Source: Paenibacillus sp. Soil522
GTDB taxonomy: Bacteria; Bacillota; Bacilli; Paenibacillales; Paenibacillaceae
DNA: 43,881 nt
Direction: 5' to 3'
NCBI RefSeq assembly: GCF_001428245.1
Contig: NZ_LMRV01000013.1
Location: 10,584-54,464, forward strand
Numbering within the stretch: the stretch's first letter is position 1; each line of letters opens with the position of its first letter. Position numbers and translations under genes: made by a program. The notes beneath the pieces were generated by a model that was not told where the DNA came from, ran no database searches, and saw only the letters and a program-made list of their open reading frames with translations. Below, one piece after another: positions 35,658-43,881 of the stretch.

Positions 35658-37220
35658 TTACTGTAATGGCTTGCTGCTCAGCTGATAATCGACGATTGCC
35701 TGGAGCAGCCCGTCCAGCGTTGAATCTTCCGGCTCAATCGCAACCTTCAAGCCTGCTTCAACAGCCGTCTGCGTTGTAATGGGACCAATGCTCGCAACCG
35801 GAATGTCCGCAAGCAATTCAACGGGATTCGATATCCCCTTGCGTCTCAATACCTCCAGCAGGTTTGTCACCGTGGACGAGCTCGTGAATGTGATCATGTG
35901 AATCTCTTTCTCGCGTATCCAATCGAGTGCCAGCTCATCCTGTTGATCTGCCAGCACCGTTTCATACACGTCTATTTCCGTAGGAATAAGCCCCTTAGCC
36001 TTCAGCTCGCGCGGTAATACTTCACGTGCCAGATCGCCTCGCGGCAGCAGCACTCTTTCACCGGCCTTCAGCTGCGGACCAAGCTGCTCAAGCAGCCCTT
36101 CCGCGTGGAATTTCACAGGCAGCTCTTCGGCCATTAAGCCGCGCTGCGCAAGTGCTTCTGCCGTCTTCGGACCAACCGCTGCAATTTTGGCTCCAATAAA
36201 CCTTCTGATGTCGATTTGAAATTTACGAAGCCATCCGAAAAAAAACTCTACGCCGTTCACACTTGTAAACATGAGCCATTGATATTGCTCCGCCTGCTCC
36301 AGCTGCTCACGCAGTAATTCAATGACAGCCGGATCAGAAGGCTCGATCGTCTCAATAACGGGAAACTCGCAGGGCTCTCCGCCTAGCGTTTCAATCTGAT
36401 CCGCAAGCTCACTCGCCTGCGCTCTGGCGCGCGTAACAAGCACGCGCAAGCCGAAGAGCGGCTTTTTCTCATACCATTGCAGCTTCTCGCGCTGCAAAAC
36501 AACCTCGCCAACGACGATAACGGCAGGCGGCTGGAAGTTAGCCTCTCTGACGATCGCCTCAATCGTTTCAAGGGTGCCGACAATGGTACGCTGCTCGACT
36601 CTAGTTCCCCAGCGGATGAGCGCAACCGGCGTTTGAGGCGGTTTGCCATGCTTGATAAGCTGCTCGGCTATGTATCCTATCTTAGAGACACCCATCAGGA
36701 AAATAAGGGTTCCCGTTGCATTCGTTACTTTATCCCAATGAATGGAGCGGTCCAGCTTATCCGGGCTCTCATGTCCTGTTATGATGGATAAGGATGAAGC
36801 GAGGTCACGGTGCGTGACCGGAATGCCCGCGTAAGCGGGGACGGCGATTGCCGAAGTGATGCCGGGTATGATTTCGAATTCAATCCCGTTATCATACAGC
36901 AGCTCCGCCTCTTCGCCGACTCGTCCAAAAATCGTAGGATCGCCGCCTTTCAGACGGGTAACCGTCTTGCCTTGCAGCGCCAGGTCCACAAGGAGCTGGT
37001 TAATCTCCTCCTGCTTCATCGTATGTCGGTCTGGCAGCTTGCCGACGTAAATCTGCTCCGTACCCGGCTTTACATGCCGAAGCAGCCTAGGGCTTGCTAA
37101 ACGATCGTATACGACAACGTCGCAATCCTCTAAGCATTGAAGTCCGCGCACAGTAATCAGCTTCGGATCTCCTGGTCCGGCGCCAACCAAATAAACCTTC
37201 CCCTTATCCAAGCTTGTCAT
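35658..37220 (-). CDS. Fused uroporphyrinogen-III C-methyltransferase / uroporphyrinogen-III synthase
   Basis: A 520-residue two-domain protein. Residues 1 to about 245 are a SUMT/CobA domain ([78 protein letters not shown]) that methylates uroporphyrinogen III to precorrin-2. Residues about 253-515 are HemD ([52 protein letters not shown]) that closes the uroporphyrinogen III ring. The fusion pairs the last common step with the first siroheme/B12 step. Such fusions are known in Firmicutes; B. subtilis has separate genes. It overlaps hemC by four bases (ATGA). Confidence 0.95.
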   Translation of the reverse strand: MTSLDKGKVYLVGAGPGDPKLITVRGLQCLEDCDVVVYDRLASPRLLRHVKPGTEQIYVGKLPDRHTMKQEEINQLLVDLALQGKTVTRLKGGDPTIFGRVGEEAELLYDNGIEFEIIPGITSAIAVPAYAGIPVTHRDLASSLSIITGHESPDKLDRSIHWDKVTNATGTLIFLMGVSKIGYIAEQLIKHGKPPQTPVALIRWGTRVEQRTIVGTLETIEAIVREANFQPPAVIVVGEVVLQREKLQWYEKKPLFGLRVLVTRARAQASELADQIETLGGEPCEFPVIETIEPSDPAVIELLREQLEQAEQYQWLMFTSVNGVEFFFGWLRKFQIDIRRFIGAKIAAVGPKTAEALAQRGLMAEELPVKFHAEGLLEQLGPQLKAGERVLLPRGDLAREVLPRELKAKGLIPTEIDVYETVLADQQDELALDWIREKEIHMITFTSSSTVTNLLEVLRRKGISNPVELLADIPVASIGPITTQTAVEAGLKVAIEPEDSTLDGLLQAIVDYQLSSKPLQ

Positions 37221-38188
37221 CCCCCAATTTCAGCTAAAATGCGGTCTGCACCGCGTGCTATGAGCGCAGCTGCAACATCCCGTCCAAGCTGCTCAGGGTC
37301 CGTACCCTGCTTTATTTCCTTCAGAATCGTTGAGCCGTCTGGCGAGCCGACCATCCCTGTCATTACGAGCTGGCGCTTCCCGTTAGGGCCTTCATCTTCT
37401 TCGCCGAGCACGCAATATGCGCCAATCGGTACTTGGCAGCCACCGTTCAGAGTGCCCAGAAAGCTGCGCTCAGCGCGTACAGTCAGCTCGGTCTCGTTAT
37501 CGTTGATTAGTGCCAGCAATTCCCGAATCTGCTCGTCGTTCTCGCGGCATTCAATGCCTAGTGCGCCTTGACCTACAGCAGGCAGGCATACATCTACAGG
37601 TATATTCGAGGAAATGCGGTCCTGCCAGCCCATGCGCGTAAGCCCTGCAGCGGCGAGCACAACCGCATCCAAGCCTTCGGTTTCCATTTTACGAATACGG
37701 GAATCGATGTTTCCTCGAATGGATTCCAGTTGAAGATCCGGCCTCGCGTTTTTGAGCTGGCTCGAACGACGCAGGCTGCTCGTTCCCACACGCGCGCCAA
37801 GGGGCAAATCATCCATGCTGCTTCCCTGGCGCATGACCAGGCAATCTCTTGGATCGACACGCCTCGGAATCGCGCCATTCATTAACCCTTCCGGCAGCTC
37901 GTAAGGCATGTCCTTCATGCTGTGAACGGCCAAATCAATTACCCCGTCAACGAGCGCTTGTTCGATCTCCTTCACGAATAAACCTTTGCCGCCAACCTTG
38001 GACAGTGTGACATCGAGTATGCGGTCACCCTTTGTCACTATTTTTTTCACCTCGAAGGTATAATCGAAGCCATGCTTTTCGCTGATTCGTTTCAGTTCAT
38101 CGATGACTTGTCCCGTTTGTGTCAATGCGAGTGCGCTTTGCCTTGTTCCTACAACGATCACTCGCTGCCTCTGATTTGTTGTTGCCAC
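37217..38188 (-). CDS. hemC: Porphobilinogen deaminase (hydroxymethylbilane synthase)
   Basis: About 323 residues. [53 protein letters not shown] and the dipyrromethane cofactor cysteine at about Cys251 ([12 protein letters not shown]) are all present. The frame reaches back to 38233, but GTG 38188 has AGGGGG eight bases upstream and overlaps the stop of the previous gene by one base, so it is preferred. Confidence 0.96.
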   Translation of the reverse strand: MATTNQRQRVIVVGTRQSALALTQTGQVIDELKRISEKHGFDYTFEVKKIVTKGDRILDVTLSKVGGKGLFVKEIEQALVDGVIDLAVHSMKDMPYELPEGLMNGAIPRRVDPRDCLVMRQGSSMDDLPLGARVGTSSLRRSSQLKNARPDLQLESIRGNIDSRIRKMETEGLDAVVLAAAGLTRMGWQDRISSNIPVDVCLPAVGQGALGIECRENDEQIRELLALINDNETELTVRAERSFLGTLNGGCQVPIGAYCVLGEEDEGPNGKRQLVMTGMVGSPDGSTILKEIKQGTDPEQLGRDVAAALIARGADRILAEIGG

Positions 38189-38832
38189 TATGTAAGCCCC
38201 CTGTCTATCCGATGAAGCAGGCTTTGCAGCCACTCATCTATGTCAATGTTGTTCCGCTTCTGCTGCAAGACCTCTTCGGCCGCAAGCTTCAGCACGTTCT
38301 GCCTGTCCTGTTCATCAAGTATCCTGCTTCGTGCTCGTTCACGCAAGCGGCGAAGCCGCGCAGTTATTTCTTCATATTCCGGTCCATATTGCTCTGCCAG
38401 CTCCTGCTTAACTCGCTTCGACAAAGCGGGACTTGCGCCCGAAGCGGTAACAGCAAGCAATAAATCTCCCCGCCTGACGATGGAGGGAGAAATAAATGAG
38501 CCGCTGCTCGATTCATCCGCCGCATTTACCAAAATGCCAAGCCGTTCCCCTTCAGCCGCTATCGCCGCATTAACCCGGTTATCATTTGTTGCTGCAAAAA
38601 CCAGCCATGCTCCTAACAGGTCAGCTTCCCTGTACTCGCGCTGCAAGCTGCGGATCTTCCCCTCAGAGGCAAAGTTCTCAATTGCCATTGTGAACGAAGG
38701 GCTGATTACCCATACATCATCGGCTCCTGCTTCCAAAAGCCCCATCAGCTTTCGCTGAGCGATGCCGCCGCCGCCAATGACAACGCACCGTTTGCCTTTC
38801 AGCTGTAAAACGACCGGATAAAATCCATTCAT
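38188..38832 (-). CDS. Precorrin-2 dehydrogenase / sirohydrochlorin-forming protein (YlnF/SirC type)
   Basis: A 214-residue bifunctional-type family member, comparable to the N-terminal part of CysG. The NAD motif [30 protein letters not shown] is at the N-terminus, and [17 protein letters not shown] and [45 protein letters not shown] follow. It oxidises precorrin-2 to sirohydrochlorin; whether it chelates iron as CysG does is unknown, as no separate ferrochelatase is in the window. Its product route pairs with the SUMT domain two genes downstream. Confidence 0.93.
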   Translation of the reverse strand: MNGFYPVVLQLKGKRCVVIGGGGIAQRKLMGLLEAGADDVWVISPSFTMAIENFASEGKIRSLQREYREADLLGAWLVFAATNDNRVNAAIAAEGERLGILVNAADESSSGSFISPSIVRRGDLLLAVTASGASPALSKRVKQELAEQYGPEYEEITARLRRLRERARSRILDEQDRQNVLKLAAEEVLQQKRNNIDIDEWLQSLLHRIDRGLT

Positions 38833-38867
38833 TGAGGCAGTACCTCCCAGCTAACTCGTTCGACTCA

Positions 38868-39680
38868 TTAATGAAATGAGGAAAAATAATTGGAAAATAA
38901 ATTTAAGAGAAGCAAGCTGAATGAGAAAATATACAACCTTGCCAATTGAAAGCCGGGCCGTTTCAGCCTTGCTCTCTGATAGACGTAAATAATATACATG
39001 ATCAAGGTTCCAAATGAAGACAGCACCTTCCAATCAAGCAGCAGCGCAGCCCGCCCTTCGACGAGCAATGAGGTCACCGCTATTGCGAGCGACATCGCCA
39101 GCAGCGGGACGCCGATAATGACCGCCCGATCCCCATAGCGCTCAATGATGTCTAAGCTCGGCAGCCGACGCACGAAGTTGGTCCATCGCTTTCGTTTTAA
39201 CTGATTATGCAAAAACATATACATTCCAGCGAATAAGGCTCCAAGCGTCAGTGCCGCGTATGCGCAGAGTACGAGGCTGATATGAATGTATAACAGATCT
39301 CTTGTCGTTTCCCAAACCGCAAGCGATTCGCCTTCACCAGGGTTGCTGTAGAGGTTGAGCGCTAACACCGCAAAGCTGATTACATTTACAAAGAACACGA
39401 CAAAATCAATTTTTATAAACCGGTTAATAACTAACGATATCGTGACTAAAAGCCAGGAAAAGCCTAACCAGTACTCAAACGCCGTTACAGCGGTCATTTG
39501 CAGATGGGATACGATGCGGGAAACAAGATAACCAGTCTGTAAAACCCAAACAAAAATAAGCAGCCCTGTACCTATCCGTTTTGCTCTCCGACTTGCATTC
39601 ATAAAGTCGGAGAAATAAAACAGCAGGCTCAGGGCGTAAATATAAAGTATCGCATCATATAAAAAGTTTTGCGTCACCAT
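38868..39680 (-). CDS. hemX: HemX/CcsA-like membrane protein
   Basis: A 270-residue protein with eight hydrophobic segments, of the cytochrome c assembly (CcsA/CcmC) type; residues ALTLGALFAGMYMFLHNQLKRK and the preceding LLYIHISLVLCAYAALT match the family's conserved His-containing loop. In B. subtilis HemX is encoded directly after hemA and lowers HemA protein level. The position here is the same, 22 bp after hemA. Confidence 0.88.
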   Translation of the reverse strand: MVTQNFLYDAILYIYALSLLFYFSDFMNASRRAKRIGTGLLIFVWVLQTGYLVSRIVSHLQMTAVTAFEYWLGFSWLLVTISLVINRFIKIDFVVFFVNVISFAVLALNLYSNPGEGESLAVWETTRDLLYIHISLVLCAYAALTLGALFAGMYMFLHNQLKRKRWTNFVRRLPSLDIIERYGDRAVIIGVPLLAMSLAIAVTSLLVEGRAALLLDWKVLSSFGTLIMYIIYVYQRARLKRPGFQLARLYIFSFSLLLLNLFSNYFSSFH

Positions 39681-39702
39681 AGCTCCTCCACATTGCGGCC
39701 CT

Positions 39703-41085
39703 CTATCTTGTAATAGGTGCTAATACCGCCGCGGCTGCATGGGGTTGAACGTTTTTCTTTTTTGCTGCAGCGACAGTATCTGTTGCCGTTTCAAGCTCCG
39801 CTTGACGCGTCTTAACAAGCTCATTCTCCAGCGCAAACAGCTTGACGAACATATCCATCGCATCGTCTGATCGTTTCTCGCCGGCCATTTCTTTGATGCG
39901 AATAATCGGATCCTGCATCATTTGATTAACAATGCTCTTCGTTAGCTTGCGGATGACCTTGAGCTCATGCTCGTCAAGGTCAGGCAGCTTATTGGTCAAG
40001 CTATTCATCGTTTCCTCATGAATGCTTGCCGCTTTCGTTTGCAGTGCTCTAATAAGAGGTACGACGCCAAGCGTTTTATACCATTGCTCAAACAGATCAA
40101 TTTCCTCGCTGATCATGGCTTCGATTTTGGCAGCCTCCTGACGGCGATGCTCCAGGTTACTCTCCACAATGCCTTCCAGATCATCAATATCGTACAAGAA
40201 TACGTTCTCGACTGCGGCAATCGAAGGATCCAAATCACGCGGAACCGCAATATCGATCATGAAAAGCGGCTTCGCTTTTCGCCGCTGCATCGCAGCAGCA
40301 ACCTGCTGGCGTGTCAGCACGAATCCATCCGAGCCTGTAGAGCTAATAATAATGTCCGCTTCGTGCAGCTTCTCGGCCGCTTCCTCCATGGACCACGCAT
40401 AGCCGTTAAACTTGTCCGCCAGCTTAGCCGCCCGCTCGTAAGTCCGATTTACGACAACAACGCGGTCAGCACCGTTCGCGTACAAGTGCTTAGCCGTAAG
40501 CTCGCTCGTCTCGCCCGCACCGATGACCATCACCGTTTTTTTGCTGAATTGGCCAAAAATCCGTTTTCCAAGCTCAACCGCAGCGTAGCTGACAGAAACC
40601 GCCGATTCACCGATCGTCGTCTCCGAATGAGCACGCTTGGCCATTGTGACGGCTTGCTTAAACAGCATGTTAAAAACGGTACCCGTAGTCTTCTGCTGCT
40701 GAGCGAGCAGAAAGGCATTTTTCACTTGGCCTAATATTTGCGTTTCACCAATGACCATCGAATCAAGCCCGCTCGTGACCCGAAATAAATGATCGATTGC
40801 CTTCTCATCCTCGTACATATATAAATGGTTCGTAAATTGCTCTCTAGGCAACTTAAACCACTTCTCCATAAAGCTCCGAATGTAATGCCCGCATAGATGG
40901 TGCCTGTCTACAACTGCATATAGCTCCGTACGATTACAGGTCGCTACTATGACACATTCCATTATGCTTTGTGTCTGAATGAGCTGCAGTACTGCCTCCG
41001 GTAAATCCCGTTCCGCGAACGCAAACTGTTCTCTTACTTCTACGGGAGCTGTTCGATAATTCAGTCCTACTGCGATAATGTGCAT
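39703..41085 (-). CDS. hemA: Glutamyl-tRNA reductase
   Basis: A 460-residue NADPH-dependent enzyme, the first committed step of the C5 tetrapyrrole route. The catalytic Cys50 is in VIVATCNRTELYAVV, GLDSMVIGETQILGQVK follows, the Rossmann motif is VMVIGAGETSELTAKHL, and a C-terminal dimerisation helix is present. The N-terminal HIIAVGLNYRTAPVEVREQFAF is diagnostic. GAAGGAGG lies 13 bases before the ATG, rather far. An extended -10 promoter precedes it, making it the first gene of the hem operon. Confidence 0.97.
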   Translation of the reverse strand: MHIIAVGLNYRTAPVEVREQFAFAERDLPEAVLQLIQTQSIMECVIVATCNRTELYAVVDRHHLCGHYIRSFMEKWFKLPREQFTNHLYMYEDEKAIDHLFRVTSGLDSMVIGETQILGQVKNAFLLAQQQKTTGTVFNMLFKQAVTMAKRAHSETTIGESAVSVSYAAVELGKRIFGQFSKKTVMVIGAGETSELTAKHLYANGADRVVVVNRTYERAAKLADKFNGYAWSMEEAAEKLHEADIIISSTGSDGFVLTRQQVAAAMQRRKAKPLFMIDIAVPRDLDPSIAAVENVFLYDIDDLEGIVESNLEHRRQEAAKIEAMISEEIDLFEQWYKTLGVVPLIRALQTKAASIHEETMNSLTNKLPDLDEHELKVIRKLTKSIVNQMMQDPIIRIKEMAGEKRSDDAMDMFVKLFALENELVKTRQAELETATDTVAAAKKKNVQPHAAAAVLAPITR

Positions 41086-41139
41086 GCGCGGTCACCTGCC
41101 TCCTTCTCTAGTGCGTATCTGCCATTGATGTTACCGATT

Positions 41140-41148
41140 ATTATAGCA
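41140..41148 (-). promoter_or_regulatory. Extended -10 promoter of the hem operon
   Basis: Minus-strand TGCTATAAT (41148-41140) has a perfect -10 with TGn but no good -35 at 17 bases, about 55 bases before the hemA ATG. Confidence 0.6.
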
Positions 41149-41226
41149 TATTTAGACTTTCAGATAATGTTCATTTATGAATAATATTTGAAATGTACAG
41201 ATTCATTATTCCCTTTTCATACAAAG

Positions 41227-41257
41227 AAATAACCATGGATGCAATCCATGGTTATTT
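41227..41257 (-). terminator. Perfect 14-bp hairpin after speD
   Basis: Arms aaataaccatggat (41227-41240) and atccatggttattt (41244-41257) with a 3-base loop lie 28 bases after the speD stop. The U tract is poor, so termination efficiency is uncertain. Confidence 0.6.
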
Positions 41258-41284
41258 CGCTATGACCGATAAATATTAAAGCTC

Positions 41285-41683
41285 TTAAACGAGCTCTGTT
41301 TTCTTCATTTTTGGCTCTTCCACTTGCAGTTCGCCCATACCGCGTACAAGCTTCTTCGCATATGTCGCTTTTGGCTTCAGTACAGCGAGCATATAGTCGA
41401 TCGCAAGCTGAGGATCTACAGTTTCACCGCAGGTGTAACAGTCCAGTGCGGCAAATCCTCTCTCAGGATACGTATGAATCGAGAGGTGACTCTCCGACAG
41501 CAGCACGAGCACAGTTGCGCCTTGAGGATCGAATTGTTTCGCTTGAACCGACAATACAGTAGCACCACATGCTTCAGCAGCCTCTACCATGTGTGATTGC
41601 AAAAATTCAGCGCTGTTCAGTAGATCAAAGTCTACACCCCAAGTATCAACAGCAACGTGTCTTCCGAAAGTTGAGTATTCCAT
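41285..41683 (-). CDS. speD: S-adenosylmethionine decarboxylase proenzyme
   Basis: A 132-residue class 1B (Bacillus/Thermotoga type) SpeD. Self-cleavage is expected before Ser65 in LLSESHLSIHTYPERGFAALDCYTCG to give the pyruvoyl cofactor; His70 and Cys85 match the catalytic His/Cys of the family. It supplies decarboxylated SAM for spermidine. No speE is seen nearby. It stands alone between two hairpins with a long leader. Confidence 0.96.
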   Translation of the reverse strand: MEYSTFGRHVAVDTWGVDFDLLNSAEFLQSHMVEAAEACGATVLSVQAKQFDPQGATVLVLLSESHLSIHTYPERGFAALDCYTCGETVDPQLAIDYMLAVLKPKATYAKKLVRGMGELQVEEPKMKKTELV

Positions 41684-41698
41684 CTTCCGGTTCCCCCT

Positions 41699-41804
41699 TC
41701 CTAGGAATAAAATGTTTGAAAAATTTCATCCGCTAGGACCTACGTCATTCACTTCCCGAGGGATTAATCTCTCGCAACATAACTATGTCCTGAGTGAATC
41801 CTGG
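41699..41804 (-). ncRNA. Structured leader RNA upstream of speD (candidate)
   Basis: On the minus strand ATTCACT (41799-41793) pairs perfectly with AGTGAAT (41753-41747). Inside are ACATA/TATGT (41788-41784, 41781-41777) and CGAG/CTCG (41774-41771, 41760-41757), giving a three-way junction. Outside, CCAGG (41804-41800) can pair with CCTAG (41737-41733). The segment TCCTAG (41738-41733) can instead pair with CTAGGA at 41704-41699, beside the AAGGGGG SD. Such competing pairs suggest regulation, possibly by polyamine or SAM; no known riboswitch class was recognised. Confidence 0.4.
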
Positions 41805-41843
41805 TTCCTATTATTATCATCAACAATCTTTTCAACGAGAATA

Positions 41844-41872
41844 AAAATAACATCTATCCGTGATAATTGCAA
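41844..41872 (-). promoter_or_regulatory. Candidate proximal speD promoter
   Basis: Minus-strand TTGCAA (41872-41867), 17 bases, TATTTT (41849-41844). It would start a leader of about 155 bases. Confidence 0.45.
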
Positions 41873-41923
41873 CAGTTTTTTTTCAAAGGATGAAAATGGC
41901 ATTTCGTCGCCGGCTCCGTTTTC

Positions 41924-41952
41924 ATTGTATGACGTGACAGCTTATCGCGCAA
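41924..41952 (-). promoter_or_regulatory. Candidate distal speD promoter
   Basis: Minus-strand TTGCGC (41952-41947), 17 bases, TACAAT (41929-41924). If active the leader would be about 235 bases and would include an ATGAAAA/TTTTCAT hairpin. Confidence 0.45.
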
Positions 41953-42006
41953 TGGGCTGACGGTCATCCCGCCATATTATTTTTAAATCGATTTACTATC
42001 AGAAAT

Positions 42007-42033
42007 AAAAAAAGAAGCCGCAGCAGCGACTCC
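42007..42033 (-). terminator. Rho-independent terminator after the unknown gene
   Basis: On the minus strand GGAGTCG (42033-42027), a six-base loop and CGGCTTC (42020-42014) form a 7-bp stem with two G-U pairs, followed by seven T. It isolates speD from the gene upstream. Confidence 0.8.
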
Positions 42034-42062
42034 TCTATGCTCTTTACACTTACTCTACGGCA

Positions 42063-42653
42063 TTAAGCTTCTAGAACGAAGAGCTTATGCGTCAAATCTG
42101 ATAAGCGCTCATCGATTTTGGCAATCTCCTCCGCGACCTTCGTTTGGTTGCGAAGGTCAAGCAGCTCATTGACTGCACTTGCCACCAAGCCGATCTCATG
42201 CTCGATCAGTCGACTGTGGAATACACGTTCCAATTGACCTAGCGTATCCTTAAACTCGAACACGACACGCTCGCCTGTATTGGAGCTTTCGACAATTTGG
42301 TGAACGGAACCATTCTTATAATGATAGATCATCGTATAATGACTATAGATTCGGTTGACGATCGCGTTGCCGCGGAAAGCAGATAATGCTTTTCGCATGG
42401 CATTGGTCAGCCTTGGTTGTACAAGACGGCAAGATAGTACGCATACATAATAGTCTTGTTGACGCTCAAAGGTCAGTCGGACTTCTTCCCTCCCTGCCAC
42501 ATCTTCGAGAACGAGCTCCTGATTTCCATTATCGAGCACTAGTACCTGAAGGCGGATTTGTTGCTCTTCGAATAAACGGATAAACTCAGCCATCTCTTCA
42601 TTCGTCAATTGCAGTTTGGCATTTACATACTCTGTGGCTAGCCGCTTAGCCAT
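42063..42653 (-). CDS. Conserved-looking protein of unknown function
   Basis: About 196 residues from ATG 42653, which has GAGGAG six bases upstream (the frame opens at 42683). It begins MAKRLATEYVNAKLQLTNEEMAEFIRLFEEQ. The first part is helical, the middle beta-rich (IRLQVLVLDNGNQELVLEDVAGREEVRLTFERQQDYYVCVLSCRLV), and the C-terminal 60 residues are helical and charged, possibly a coiled coil. No signal peptide, membrane segment, metal site or catalytic motif is seen. It stands alone between ysxC and speD with its own terminator. I do not recognise a function; ysxD of B. subtilis, at a similar place, does not look related. Confidence 0.8.
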   Translation of the reverse strand: MAKRLATEYVNAKLQLTNEEMAEFIRLFEEQQIRLQVLVLDNGNQELVLEDVAGREEVRLTFERQQDYYVCVLSCRLVQPRLTNAMRKALSAFRGNAIVNRIYSHYTMIYHYKNGSVHQIVESSNTGERVVFEFKDTLGQLERVFHSRLIEHEIGLVASAVNELLDLRNQTKVAEEIAKIDERLSDLTHKLFVLEA

Positions 42654-42707
42654 AAAAATCTCCTCAATTCTTTGAACTTGCACGCTTTGGTCTTGTTGCT
42701 TACATAT

Positions 42708-42713
42708 ATTATA
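42708..42713 (-). promoter_or_regulatory. Possible -10 box for the unknown gene
   Basis: Minus-strand TATAAT (42713-42708), 54 bases before the ATG, has no recognisable -35. Confidence 0.35.
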
Positions 42714-42852
42714 CGTGATCCGAGCATTTTATTCCTGCCGCCCATCCCCGATATTTACGCATATTCCACAGAATAACGGTAGAATTCACGAGGAATGCCG
42801 ACTTTTTCACTGAATACTCTGCTTTATATAAGAACTTGCTGCACTTGCTACC

Positions 42853-43440
42853 TCATGTAGCAATCGCTTCCGTTATGACCTCCCAAAGCTGCTCCCGTCC
42901 CAGTCCGGATTCCGAGGAAAATAATACGACGGAATCGCGCGGGTCAGCTTCAATCGTTTTTTTAATCATCTTGATATGCTTGTCCCACTTCGATCTCGGA
43001 ATTTTATCCGCCTTCGTTACAACGATGCAGGTCGGAATTTCGTAATGCTTCAGCCATTTATACATTTGTTGATCCTGCTGAGACGGCTCATGACGAATAT
43101 CGATGACAAGCAGTTGAAGCTTGAGCGGTTCCCGGTCGCGAATGTAACGTTCAATCATTTCACCAAATTGCTCGCGCTGCGTTTTTGATACCTTTGCATA
43201 GCCATAGCCCGGAAAATCAACCAAATAAATCAGGTCGTTAACCCGGTAATAGTTGAGCTGCTGCGTCTTGCCTGGCTGCGAGCTCGTTCTAGCTAAGTTT
43301 TTACGTAAAATCAGTTTATTAATCAATGAAGATTTTCCGACATTCGAACGCCCTGCCAGAGCTATCTCTGGCAAGGCGTCCTCTGGGTATTGATGTGGTT
43401 TTACTGCGCTGATGACGAACTGAGCTTGTGTAATTTTCAT
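42853..43440 (-). CDS. ysxC: Ribosome biogenesis GTPase YsxC/EngB
   Basis: A 195-residue TRAFAC GTPase required for 50S subunit assembly. G1 is GRSNVGKS ([16 protein letters not shown]), G3 DFPGYG, G4 TKAD and G5 SSE. The ATG overlaps the lon stop (ATGA), the same lon-ysxC order as in B. subtilis. Confidence 0.96.
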   Translation of the reverse strand: MKITQAQFVISAVKPHQYPEDALPEIALAGRSNVGKSSLINKLILRKNLARTSSQPGKTQQLNYYRVNDLIYLVDFPGYGYAKVSKTQREQFGEMIERYIRDREPLKLQLLVIDIRHEPSQQDQQMYKWLKHYEIPTCIVVTKADKIPRSKWDKHIKMIKKTIEADPRDSVVLFSSESGLGREQLWEVITEAIAT

Positions 43441-43881
43441 AAAATCGGTGTACCTGCCTTCTCCCCCGTTTGAACCGGAAGCAACGCGTGCTGCAGCACT
43501 TCATCCATATGACTGACAGGAAAAAATTGCATATCATCGCGTACGCTATCGGGAATATCCCTTAGATCCCGTTCATTTTCTTTCGGCAACAGCACCTTGC
43601 GGATGCCTGCGCGATGCGCGGCGAGCGACTTTTCCTTCAAGCCGCCAATCGGAAGTACGCGGCCTCTAAGTGTTATTTCGCCTGTCATCGCTACTTCCTT
43701 ATTTACATAGCGATTAGAAAGAGCCGAAATAAGTGCTGTTGCAATGGTAATGCCTGCCGATGGACCATCCTTTGGAATGGCTCCCTCCGGAATATGAATA
43801 TGAATATCATTTTTCTCATGGAAGCTTGGATCTATGCCCAGCTCAATCGCTTTCGAGCGCGTATAGCTGAATGCCGCTTGA
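43437..43881 (-). CDS. lon: ATP-dependent Lon protease, C-terminal part (partial)
   Basis: The frame is open to the right edge and gives about 147 residues of the Lon protease domain. The catalytic Ser is in [17 protein letters not shown] and the catalytic Lys in [21 protein letters not shown], which together form the Lon Ser-Lys dyad. The chain ends at 43437, overlapping ysxC by four bases. The ATPase part lies outside the window. Confidence 0.96.
   Translation of the reverse strand, partial: QAAFSYTRSKAIELGIDPSFHEKNDIHIHIPEGAIPKDGPSAGITIATALISALSNRYVNKEVAMTGEITLRGRVLPIGGLKEKSLAAHRAGIRKVLLPKENERDLRDIPDSVRDDMQFFPVSHMDEVLQHALLPVQTGEKAGTPIL

Noticed and set aside
39967..40734. 255-codon plus-strand frame
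   Set aside because: It is antisense to hemA and a by-product of codon bias on the real strand.
42847..42861. GCTAC/GTAGC hairpin at the ysxC stop as a terminator
   Set aside because: Only five base pairs, overlapping the stop codon, with no U run.

Overview
The window looks like chromosomal core sequence of a spore-forming Bacillales bacterium, most probably Paenibacillus or a close relative. The evidence is gene order and gene content: a lon–ysxC–(unknown)–speD–hemA–hemX–sirC–hemC–cobA/hemD–hemB–hemL–RluA–spoVID–valS–folC–murC block, followed by spoIIB–maf–radC–mreBCD–minCD–rodA–spoIVFA–spoIVFB–rng–rplU–prp–rpmA–spo0B–obg–pheB–hom–thrB–pheA–ilvE–safA. This closely parallels the Bacillus subtilis region around spo0B, mreB and hemA, with rearrangements and insertions typical of Paenibacillaceae. 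Every gene I accept is on the minus strand, so transcription runs from right (43.9 kb) to left (1 kb). No tRNA, rRNA, CRISPR array or intact insertion sequence was seen.

Layout in the direction of transcription: (a) 43.9-42.0 kb, the end of Lon protease, the GTPase YsxC/EngB and a conserved-looking protein of unknown role. (b) 42.0-41.2 kb, speD (polyamine synthesis) behind a long, apparently structured leader. (c) 41.1-32.3 kb, a tetrapyrrole operon from glutamyl-tRNA reductase to glutamate-1-semialdehyde aminotransferase that also carries the siroheme branch (a SUMT domain fused to HemD, and a precorrin-2 dehydrogenase), then an RluA-type pseudouridine synthase and the spore coat morphogen SpoVID. 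(d) 30.9-25.0 kb, valS under a valine T-box with a readable GUC specifier, then folC and murC. (e) 25.0-21.4 kb, an accessory island (DoxX, pirin, MarR, Rrf2 and a QorB-like reductase) with two well-formed operator/promoter arrangements, plus a non-coding patch with degenerate repeats. (f) 21.4-11.0 kb, cell shape, division and sporulation genes. (g) 11.0-6.3 kb, RNase G, ribosomal proteins L21 and L27 with the L27-processing protease, Spo0B and Obg. (h) 6.3-1.6 kb, a threonine/phenylalanine/branched-chain amino acid operon with one clear promoter. (i) 1.4 kb to the left edge, SafA, a LysM spore coat protein with tandem repeats that runs off the window.

The least ordinary parts are the small redox/electrophile island and its operators, the speD leader, a Spo0B with a membrane-spanning N-terminus, the repeat-rich SafA tail, the unknown protein at 42.1-42.7 kb, and the repeat patch at 21.4-21.75 kb. 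All assignments come from reading the sequence and from knowledge of the families; no database or folding search was run.
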